Positions 11,409-23,400 of a DNA stretch of 64,000 nucleotides are shown one piece after another. The position numbers were made by a program, and so were the translations under genes. The stretch's first letter is position 1, and the number at the start of each line of letters is the position of its first letter. The notes beneath the pieces were generated by a model, which saw only the letters and a list, made by a program, of their open reading frames with translations, did no database searches and was not told the DNA's origin. Source of the DNA: Siniperca chuatsi (taxonomy: Eukaryota; Chordata; Actinopteri; Centrarchiformes; Sinipercidae). Where the stretch lies: assembly GCF_020085105.1 (NCBI RefSeq), contig NC_058058.1, forward strand, positions 7,961,175 through 8,025,174, given 5' to 3'.

Positions 11409-14400
11409 GATACACGCTCGCTTCCCAAATGATTATGGAGGCTGATGCAGGCTTCCTAGACTGAAATCCCATCTCAGATTACTCTAAAGCCTCCCGCAGA
11501 GAAAGGTTCCTGCATGTCCTTCACCATGTGTGTGTAGAGTCATGTCTCGTCTGCACATATCCTCCAGAATGCGTCCTCGGGTTTGCATGCCAACTCCGCA
11601 GTGCAAATCCAGATTGGCGACTGGTTATTTTCTCTTCATGTGGTGTGGGGCTCTGGTATATAAAGGCACACTGAGGTTTGGCGCTCTCTGCCTCTCTGGC
11701 TGTTTGGTTTGATGCTGTGGCCTTGTCCTTGGGTGACCCTCCTGGGAGGGTGAGCTGCACAGCTGCCCCCCAACCCCCACCCCCTTCAAGACCTCCGAGC
11801 TGGGACCTTGTGGGACAGATGCCTGGAGCTCTCGGCCACACAAAGAGGCTCCTCACATGGAGGCCAGGAGAAGAAGCCTTGCACCGCCTGCTCTCAGAAG
11901 CCCATCTTTCATCTCAGTCTGCTGCTCTTGATTTCCTCTTTTCTTCTTCAGCTCTGAAAGGTGTGTCTGTTTCACTCCGTCAGTTTCTCCTCAGTGTTCA
12001 GAGTGCGCTTCCGCTTCCCCCTCTGACTCAGGCGCTGAGGTCACGGTGTTCAAAGATGGGTTGGGTTCAGAGTTCAAAGATCTCCGCCGAGCTTCTTATC
12101 TACTCCTACCAGACGGCCTTTTCATTCCTCACTTCCTGACTCATGAGGTCTGCTCCTTGTATGGGCATTTCCTCCATTCACTGTGTCATACCCATAGATC
12201 CAGTCTGCTCACTGGTGCCATAAAGAGGTAGGGGTGCAACAAAAGGATTAATAAACTCCCACACAACTCAAGGAAGTGCTCTGATAATTGTTTATGGGCT
12301 ACGAGGGTGTGCCATCTACCTTAATCAAAGTCCCCTTTTGGAAGTAACCAGGTTATGTGAAATGAATGGCTTGTTTGTTTACTTCGGCCATATTTTCTCT
12401 GCCTAATCATGCGCACGACAATCTCAGCACCAGATTAGTGAGTTATTTTTTCCTGGAGCAAGCCAGCTCCTTCAGACGCCTGTCTGCTTGCCATTGTCGC
12501 AGTTGTGATGAATCGCTGGCCCATGAGGTTTGACCGAAGGGGCAAGGTCATAAATCAGTTGTACTGTGTGCATACTGAGAGGACTTTCTCCCCTTGAAAG
12601 TTTTTAAAGCAGAGAATGTGATAAAGTAGCAGAAGTAGGAGGAGAGAAGACAGGAAATGCTTTGCTGAAAGTTAACATTTTTAGGCATGGCTGTAGAGAT
12701 GGCAATTACCAAAACCCAAGTTGACCTTCACATTGCCTTTTTTTAATCCAACCAACTGTCCAAAAGAGATTCAGTGTCATGTAATAGAAGACAAAGAAAA
12801 CCAGGAAATGTTCACATTTAAAAGCCGAAGCAAGTGACTGATTTTGGCATTTTTAACCACACTAGCAGCTCTATGGATGATAATGTCGGCCAGTTACTTG
12901 GTCTGTCCGCCACTTTGGTCCAGACTGAAATATCTCAACAACTACTGGATGGATTGCCATGACATTTTGTTGACATTCATGGTGCCTAGAGGATGAAGCC
13001 TACTGACTTTGGTGAACCTCTGACAGCCATGAGGTTCACATTATTGCTTTTCAGTGAAATGACTCCACACCTATTGGATGGATTGCCATGAAATTTGGTT
13101 CAGACATATATGTTTCCATCAGGATGAGTTGTAACAACTTTGGTGATCCCCTGACTTTTCATCAAGCGGCATCATCAGGTCAAAATTTCAGTTTTGTTCA
13201 ATACTTTGGTTTAAGACCAAATTCCTGCAAAACTAATGACATTCCCATCAGCCTCAGCTGTACTTTGTGTTGGTAAACATTATACGTGCTAAACATCAGC
13301 ATGTTAGCATGCTAGCATTAGCATTTAGCTCAAAGTACAGCCTCAAAGAGCTGCTAGCATGGCTGTAGATTCTTAGTCTTGTTCCCTATTAAGATTAATG
13401 CTTAGGGGTCTGTAATGGCAAGAACAAATAGACTCTCTGATATAACATATACATATGACTCTTTTGTGTACCAGGCATATAATTGTTTGCCGTCAATACT
13501 TGATCTGTGTATTATTGTTTGGACTGCGTGATGAGAACAGTTCATTGATAATGATAATACGGAACTATAAAACACGCCATTGACTGTTATGTCCAGGCTT
13601 CAGGGACACTCTTCTCCCCAGTCTGAGGAGCCTGACCCTGAAGACTGGATAAATAACTGATGCTCCTTTCCCTCTGTACTCATTCAAAGCAGATTATACT
13701 GATGTATGTTTTTGCTGCTGTGAGTCCGTCTGCAGACGCATGAAGTAAACCTACAGAAAGACAAGTGGTTGCCTTGAGTGTTTCTTTAATCCGCAGAATT
13801 GCCACTACAGGTCATTCATTTCTGATTTCACATTATCCTCTTATTTTCTTAGAGGATTGTCTCATGATATTGTTTTCTTAGAAAGTAAACTCTGAATGTC
13901 AGACACATCTTTTAACATTACTTCTCTTCAGATAATCATGCCACCGGATTAAGAAGCAGCTTTGATCAGAGAGGATGAAAGATGATCCTTATTAGTGCTA
14001 AAATCAGTGTGTTCTCTTTTAATGCTCCTCATTAAGCCCGCTGTCTGTTTAGGTTTAGCCACTTGGACGTGTTATGGAGGCGTCTGACAGCCTCAAAGGA
14101 TTCACAAGTTAATTACCTGCATTAATTAGTTTGGCACTTTAATAGGCTGGTGCAGCTCCGAGTGGCTGAGGGGAACATTATCGAGCAGTTCTATGGGGCG
14201 AGGAAAATAATGGCCCGCAACACTGCAAGAGACGTCTTTGTACTGTGATTCAGCAAAGCAGAAAAGAGCATGTTTCTTAGCAGAAACACACCCTACATTT
14301 AGGAGATGCAGTCACATATGACAAATAGCATGGTTCGATTGGCGCAGCTGGTGGTTCAGTTTTTGTTTTCCTTGCGCCCTTGGCTGACACCCATTAAAAG

Positions 14401-17400
14401 GTGAACCTACATGCACTGTGCTGACAGAGCTAAAGGTAGAAACCGGGGAAAGCTCGACGTCAGTGTCATTGTGACTGTCTTTTATAAGCCGACCTTTGTT
14501 GAAAAGCCTCATTAGGGTTGTTGATTTGTGTCACCAGGCTATTAGTGTGTGTGTATGTGTGTGTGTGTCTGTGGGGGGGTGTATGTTACCAATGAAAAGG
14601 TGTGAAATGATGATTTCCTGTGAAATCTTGCCACACGCAGCTGCCATTTCTCACCCACAGGCAATTGTGCAGAAATGAACCATACAAGGGCTGGGCGATA
14701 TGGTGGAAAACATTATAAGGATATTTACAGATTTACAGATTACAGTCTTCCAAAAGATATTCCCTCATTTAGTGTTTTGATGATGGTGGTGTTCAATTGG
14801 ATTCACATCATTTTCATACTCAAACCTTTCAGTGACAGGTGGAAGCATCTGTTATTGTTACTGTATGTTTCCCCACTTATTTATCCAGTTTTTTTCTCAA
14901 ATTTGTCATCCAATTTTATATTTGATATTTTTTATTATTTCAATATGGCAGATGCATGTCAAAGCTATGAACTGTATCCACTGCTCTGCATTGCATGAAA
15001 TCAAAGTCTTCATATTTGTAAAACAAAAACTTAAGTAGCCAGCTTAGATTTTAATTACAATTGCACAGAATCATTCATTCGATATTTGTAAGTCAAGTTG
15101 TATTTGTATTGCACCTTTCAACAAGTGCTTTACATACGACATAAAAAGGCAAGATGTAAAAGAAGCACAAGGTGATTTAAAAAGAGTAAAATAAAAAATA
15201 AGCTAAAACTGAATGAAACTGATTTGACAGGTAATTAAAAGTTACAGTGCAGTGCAAGATATGAATGAGTAGTCCCAAATTTAATTCAGTAAAATGCAGT
15301 TGCAAACAGAAATGTTTTACGCCTTGATTTAAAAGACGTGAGAGTTGGAGCAGACCTCAAGTTTTCTGGAAGTCTATGTGGTGCATAAAAACTTAATGCT
15401 GCCTCTTCATGTTTAGTTTTGACTTTGGGGACAGTAAGCAGACCGGTCCAAGATGAAAGGTCTGGACGGTTCTTCAGGTAGCAGCAGATCAGAAATGTTT
15501 GACTTTTTTTTATTTATTTAAAACCAATAGAAGTATTTTAAAATCTATTATTTGTCACACAGGAAGCCAACGCAAATCGATCTAATGTTGTGTTCTTTTT
15601 GTAAAGCGATAATAGTCATATGATCACAATATGATTGTGCTGAAAGTTGCTAAACAATAATTTATTATCTACTGCACAAACAAGCTCAGGAGGTAGTTGC
15701 TGACGTTATGACGACACCTCTTAAATGATTCTGAAGTAAAGCTGGGAAGTCCTACCTGCCAAAACCTGAGCCTGCCAGGATGCTAAGTAAACACAATACT
15801 GCTGAAAGAGCTGTGAGTCACTCACCATAACGCGTAGGAGCGTTAACAAGGCATCTATTTGGGTCCTCTGGGCACTAGTTTAAACCTGATCCCTCTTTAG
15901 TCACTCCATTTGCTCTGCCTCCTCCATGAAGGAATCCTAAGAGCCTATCACCTAAGTGGGAGCAAATGTTTGCTCTGTCGCCCCAGCTCGTCATGATGTC
16001 ATCGCTCTCTGAAAGGGCTGCCACCGCCGCCGCCATGCAAGCGCCAACCTCATTGGACGCGGTAAATATTTACCCACTAGCAATTACAGCAGCGCCGAGC
16101 GGCCTTGGAGCAACAGCCTGCTGGGTAAACAGAGGGTGGAGATGGGAAATAAATGAGCAGTGTGCATCTGGCAGTGGCTGAGAGGAGACACTGATGAGAG
16201 GAGCCACTGATGGGGAGTGCTACTCAAAGCAACGAGATGTACCTGTGGAAAAGGTCACTGAGGTCTTTGACAGACACCACGCTGCCATCTGCATGTGACA
16301 GCTGAGTCCAGACCCCCCCCCTTTATCGTCAACACACAGGCTCAAACCGCAGGGACGGCAGCCGGGCTAAAGTGACCTTTTACCAAGCATCCCTTTGTAG
16401 TTACTTAGTGAAAAGCTATCTCCCTACTTGCTGTGTGCTCTGCCTTTTTTAATTATTTTTTTAATTTTATTTTATAAACAATGAAAATAAAATATTTAAA
16501 AGTTAGAAATGCAGCTCTCAAGCCTTGCGAATAAAACTAAAGCAACTTAAGGTACTTAAGTAAACAATTATTAAAATTAGGCCCGATATCCGAAATTTGC
16601 GTCAACATTCGCACTCCTTCTCGGAGTCATAACTCAGTCAAATCTGAACACACAGACATGATGCACATAATTTTAGGTTCAGTGTGACTCACACCTCGCA
16701 AGGATTATCTCTGATGTCCATTGCGAATAAACATCCATAAATCCGCTTAGAAATCATAGAAAAAAGACGCTCCCTATAAGTCCAGAACTTTCCTGAGAAT
16801 CATCACATTTTCAAGTTTTCTTCAGTCTCAAAGTAATCCAGTAATAGTTTGTCTGTACATCTATGGGTACGTTGCAAACAGGAACTGCTAACAGCTTTTA
16901 ATGGTGACAATTTACCAAAATTTAAACAAATATAGGCTCAGTGGGGTTCAAGTTGTAGTCCCCAGCTGTAATTAACCAATTCATATGAACCAATTACCCA
17001 TAGTACATACAGTATAGAGTACAGTAAACCAATTGTACAGTAAACAGTCAGATGGTACATCCATGAACAAATGAAAGTAACATGGTTTCCATGACTGTAC
17101 TGTGTATACTATAAAGTAGATATAGCATCCTTTTTTTTTGGCAGTTTTAACAGCCTGAAGTGTGCGAGCAACAGAGCGTGACAAGAACCAAAAGCAGCAA
17201 GGCTATTTATTCCTCAGCTGGTTTATTTCAGAGCCCGGTCTGATGCGTTTAAAGCTCACAGTGTATGTTTCAGCTCTGACCCCACAGTCCCTGTTGGGAA
17301 TGATGTATACAGGGACAGGAATGCCAGCAATGAACACCTTAAATCACCATGGGCTTGTTCAGATTGGACTTATGAGAACCATATGGACTACTGTTAGTCA

Positions 17401-20400
17401 GACTCTGGCTCAGATGAATGGCATTCCTTTCCATACTAGGCGACGTGCTCTCATTTTCCGTTCCTCTCACTTTCCCCCTCTGTTACCTTTTTTCATAAAT
17501 CTCTTTTACAACCCCCCCCCCCTCCTCTTCATCTCTGCTGCTTCCTCAGAAACATTAATCCCATTCTGAGTTGGCCTAGGTTACAGCTCCTACTGCTCAC
17601 GCTCCGATAAATGTCTCCACAGTACGAAAGATGGTATAAGAATATTAACTCTGCTATATGGCGACTCATGAGTGGATATTGGGACTAAAGTCTTATACCT
17701 CCCTGGAGACTTTCCCCTCTGCCAGAAAGCCATGAGTATGGTTCCTATTTTCTAGGCCTATTAATGAACCCTGCTCACTCCAGAGTGGCGATAGTGGTGC
17801 GTGGGGGCAGGAGAGGAGTACTGGGCTCAGGGAAGGACATTCCCAGCATTCCTCTGTCTGTCTGATGCAGCAAGGAGGTCTGCAGCTCTGCTTTTAGAGG
17901 GCCGACTGGCGGGGGACACTGGGATTAGGAGGTGTGGAGGGACTGATTAGCACTAACAGGAAAAGAGGAGGGAAAATGTGATTAAAAAATGTCACGGGCG
18001 TATGTGAAAAAAGCAGTACGTGTTTTGTTTTTTCCAAGCGGTAATCACACCATTATTCTGTAGCCTGTCTGCACCACAGCGTAAAATATTTTAAAGGTGT
18101 ATTAAATCCTACAGCGCAGAATTCCTGGGTTTATAACAGGGTTGTTCATCAATACCAATGACCCAATGATTACTTCACCAGGTTCTGAGATTTCTGGATT
18201 TAAAAAGACACACTCCAGCCAGTACTACGATAAAACTTCTCCAATACCCTTTTAATCATAAAACATCTTCCATTCAGATGGAGTAAAAAGCTTGGATTTA
18301 AGTGCTGCTGAAGTTTTACTTTTGCTCATTTTATTGCTCAACTGAACCACATTAGTTTTATGTTTTATTTAGTCTTTATTAGTTGAACTGCAGAATTGTG
18401 ATATTCTGTCTGTTTTCCAGTAGAGCCCTTGGTTGAAATATTAACCCATCAGTCTTTAGTTCTGTATTCATTTTTCTCTTGCTCTCAATATTTCAGCTTT
18501 TAGGCTAAAAACACAATCTTCTATACAGCCTTACTTTATCTGGTACTGTATGACCATTAGCTAATGTGGTCTAATGTTAGCTAGCTTAACTTGCACTTCT
18601 TTCTCTTGCTCTTAATGTTTAAGTTTTTTGAAAAATTATTATTTTAAAGTAAAGAGCTCAAACGATTATTTGATAAATCAATTAGTCGACTGACAGAAAA
18701 TCAATCAGCATTAACAATACAATTTTCTTGTTTCAGCCTCTCCTCCAGTGTCAGGACTTGCTGCTTTACTCTGTTTTTCTATCACTGTAAATTGAATGTG
18801 GCTGAATGTGGAAAATGGCTTTTGGGCTTTTGGTCAGACAAAACAAGACATTTAAAGATTTCACCCTGGGCTCTGAGAAATAGTGATGGGCATATTTTGT
18901 TATTTTTTGACATTTTATTGACAAAACAAGTAACCAGTTAATTGGAAAAATAACCGATAATGAAAGTAATTGTTAGTTACAGCCCTGATTTTATTTATTT
19001 TTTGTTGGTATTTTTGCCTTTATTAGATATTATCCAGTATCGAGCTGACAGGAAATGGTCCCAGGTCAGACTCTTTGCTCTGCAGCTCCAGGTCTCTGTT
19101 TATCTCTTGGTTTCCTGGGTTCTTTACAAATAGCCTGAAACAGGGAGGATGTTGGTCCGTCTCTGTTGCCAGAACATATTTGCCTCAACTGTAATCACTC
19201 ATTGTCCCCGGGTCACTCGAGGACTGGGAATGAAAACAGGCAAAAACAATGGAGAACGAGGACAGATGTACAGAGGTCTGAGAGCTGGGTGGCATGGAGT
19301 GTGTTTGTAATTTGTATTTGTCTGGGCCACTGCTGTTTCCCAGGTGTCGTTTTTTAGACAGCAGCTCTGATTGTTTGTCTCTCCCACCCTGCTGTGATCG
19401 GACAGGTGGTGACCCCGACCAGAGTGGGACAGTCCTACACCTACAGCCCAGGCCAGCACAACCAGCAGGACCTCTATGATGTCCCACCCAGTAGATCACA
19501 GGGGGTAGGTGTCTCGTGTTCCCACTGTGTACAGTTTACCAGTATGACCTTCTGTCTACTTAAAAATCTAATAGTAAAGTCTAATGTAAATCTAATAATG
19601 TGAATAACCACCAGTGAACATTGTGATTGATTTCAAGGGGATTTAATTGACATTTTGGCTGAAATGTACTATTACATATAACATAAACAAAAAGAAAAGA
19701 AAAATGATCAAATAAAAACAAGTCAAAAGTAAAATGTCTGAGCAAAAGTTTTCATGAAAAATGCCAAACGGGCCATAAAAGCATTTTTTTCTGTAATATC
19801 AGTTTTCTTAATTTTAGTGTTTTTGCATATTTTAGCACATTTACTACAAATCTCACATACTTCACATTACAGCTATGTTTTAACCATTTGAATGCATGTT
19901 TCCTACCTTTTCAGGCATCCACGTTTCCATTAATATCCGTATATTAAAAAAACTCAGTCAGCAGGTTCTTGAAACTACCTTGAGTCGTAAAATCCATCAC
20001 AGTGTACATTTAGTCTGCGTTAATTTTTGTCAAAGTTGCATTATAGAGAAAAAATAATGCAGACTTGAGGTTCACTGTGGTGGATTACACAACTCGAACA
20101 TGTTTCAAGAGTTTCAAAAGTAACCTATTCCTACCAAACAGAAAAATACATCCAAAAAAATGGCAAGAAGTGTAAAGCATGCAACTAGTATGGGTCTTTA
20201 TTTGTTAAAGCTTAAATGGGTTCTGTGTTGTGTTTTTGATCAAATCAGAATCAATCAGTTCTGGTGATTTAAAAAAAAAAAAAGGCAACTGTCCCGTATG
20301 CACCTTTTGCTCTGATCCACCACAGTTAAACATTAAGAAATAAATCAATCAGTCATTCAAACAAACAAATCATCTGTAGTCAACACAGCAAGAATAGTTT

Positions 20401-23400
20401 GAGGCAAATACAGTAGGAGGTCTGCATTTGTCAGAACGAGAAAACTGTTTCTTTGATCTTCTGCATGTTATGTGCCACATATCCTGTTCTCTGCAGTCAC
20501 ATTATTTTCTCAGAAAGGATCCTTGACAGTTTTGTCCTGTCATCTTAAGCTGATAAACCCTTCAGTACTGTTGTGATGTTAGTTTTGAATAAAGCTAGAT
20601 TTATGGTATATATATGCATTATTTAAAGCAAAACAAATGGATCTTCTACCAAATAAAGGGCTGCAATTTAACATTTTTAAAAGAACAACCTAGTTCTTGG
20701 TGATCATAACTGATACTAAGTTTTATGTGAGGTTTTACCCTTATTTGGTGTTTATCTTATGTTTCTTTCATGTTTCAGGTGTACGATATTCCACCTGGTC
20801 AGATGTATCCCGGTGCCAGAAATCAAGGCGTCTATGATGTTCCTCCGTCTCAAATGGACCCCAGGACACAAGGCGTTTATGACATACCTCCCTCTTCACA
20901 AGGGGTAAGAGAACATTTCAACAACAAGTTAATCTTCCACCACAATGAAAGGGCACATCAGTCAGACAAAGTTGAATTAAGGAAGTGGTAGCTGCTTATG
21001 ACCAGAAAATGTTATTTTATGTTTGTTGATACAGTTCCTGGTATTTCTCTTAATTGTAATAAATGAATAATATGTCAGACGTCATATTTATGACATACTT
21101 GAGGCAGCGCTAAATTAAAGCTTTGCCTGCCAGTTGAGTTTAACCAAAACTCCATGAGTATGGTTCTGTGTCTGAACTCTCCAGCAGGGGAAAAAAAAAA
21201 GTCAAGGACATAACTCTTCTCTTTCCAGACCCTCTAAGATTTCACCAGACTTCCAGACCCGACCAGGCAGAGCGCCATCAGTTTGTTTGTAATAACCTGA
21301 AATATGCTGGGACCTGTTATTTGCGTCGTTCCTGATTACAGTTTGGGCAGGCCTGTCTAGCTGTAAAGAGTGCATTTCAAGGCTGATGGAAATCACTTAC
21401 AGGCCACCATTTTATTCACCCCACTGCGCTCCCATCATGCTCTGTGCCATGAACGTCAGACTCTGCTCTGTAAAGTTGGTGGGAGGTTAAATCTTTGTTG
21501 TAACTCTGACTCTGCATTAGAGGAAGTAATCAAAGGCAGAAATTTTTAGGTTTTAAATATAGTATCTACACAAGACAGAAGATCTTTCACTTCCTCTATT
21601 TCTAACTGCAGTTCTGCTGTACAAACTTTGAAAACCCACTGACATTCACTGCGTTTACATGCACTCAGCGGGTTACAGTCGACTTCTTCCAGTAAGCTGA
21701 TTTTTTTTAAATGTCATGTAAACATTAAAAATGGTTTCACACCTGGAGAACGCAGATTTATTGTGCATGACAAAAGACTGCAGACAGGGAAAGTAACGGC
21801 AGAGAGACTGGACGAAAGAAGAGATCAGTACACAGAGTGATGCGTCCTTGTATTTAAAATAATTCAATTCAAAATCCAGCTAAAACTGTTGCCTCTAAAC
21901 TAAAAAGTAGCCTCTAAAAGCATAAATACGTTGGTTGCCACTGCAGAACATTTGACTATTTGTCAAATTCATACACGTCACGCTGTGAGGAAATGCTGCT
22001 CTGTCAGTCTGTGGTTTCTGTCTCTTCTACTGTTAAAATAAGAAAGCCGTGGTTCCAAAATAATGTCGGGGAGAAATCTGATTACTGACCTTCTGCATGT
22101 ATACACGGATTTGCAGTAATCAGGTTATTACAGAGTATGTAAATGTGTACTCTGATTACTTACTGACCTGATTTCTCTGATTAACCTGGTTATTTAAGTA
22201 CTTCATGTTCCTGATTTGCAAGGAAAGATGGTGTGTTGTTTTGGTACAAACCTAACCATGTTCAGGTGCCGTTTGCTACAGAAACAGGCAGGTTTATTGG
22301 CGTCCCTGAAGAGAAGAAACTTTGTTTGTTATATGATTTAGGTGAGATTGAAGATAAAGACCATTTTATATTTTATTGCTCGTTATATGATGATTTAAGG
22401 GCTACTCTTTTTAGTAAAATGTCCTTCATTTCTGATGAGTTTTTCTGGATGAATGATTATAAACTTGAGTTGTGTTTTAGAAATGGAACCTTTTGTGTGG
22501 CTGATTTTATTTGTAGAGTCTGGGACAGAAGACAAAGTTCTTTGATTGCAATGTGATGTAAGAAGTTATGTCCATGTCTGACAGATGTTTCACCATTGCA
22601 CACTGATTGTGCTGCATGGTTGTGAATTTGCACTGAATGTAAACCTAATGATTCTCTTCACCTGCAGGTCTACTCGGTGCCTCCCTGCAGGACCAACCCC
22701 GCCCTCCAGGAGGGAAACTACGACTTCCCACAGCCTCTCAAACACAAACAGGAAGGCATCTACGACGTACCGCCACCTGTCCTCACCAAGCCCACACAGA
22801 GCCCCCAGTCGCATTATGATTTCCCCCCCAGTGTGGAGCCTCCTGCACATCACAAACACCCAAATACCAACGGAAACGAAGGCATTTACGACGTACCTCC
22901 ACCCGCCCTTCATCCAGGGGTGGGGTCTCAGAGGGACATATACGACATCCCCCGGGGCATGCAGCCCCCCCAGCACAGAACTTCGCCCGCTGACAGAGAC
23001 GGAAGCAAAGGCATCTACGACATCCCCGCTCAGGATGCTCGTGCAGTAGCAGACGTGACGGACGGTGTGAACCGTCTGTCAATCTCCAGCACCGGCAGCA
23101 CGCGCAGCAGCATGTCCACCTCCTCGTCCTCCACAGGCTCCAACTCCGAGGGCCGCCTCGCTCTGGATGTGGATGCTGCCGTCCAGAGGTTGTACCGCCT
23201 GCAGCAGGCCTTGGAGGCCTCAGTCGGGGGTTTACATTCAATGGCAGCTTCCCCTCACTGGAGGACTTTTCCCTTCATGGAGCGCCACACTAACGACGTC
23301 CGCACAGTGCTAGACAGGGTCCGGGCTGCTCTCGGGGACTTTGTTGTGTTTGGCAGAGGGGCTGCAGCAAACGCCACAGCTCTATCAGACTCCAGCCTGC

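Noticed and set aside
11521-12139. 153-codon frame in the GC-rich part of the nedd9 intron as a gene
   Set aside because: Low-complexity Ser/Leu/Pro translation, no family match, no supporting splice structure.
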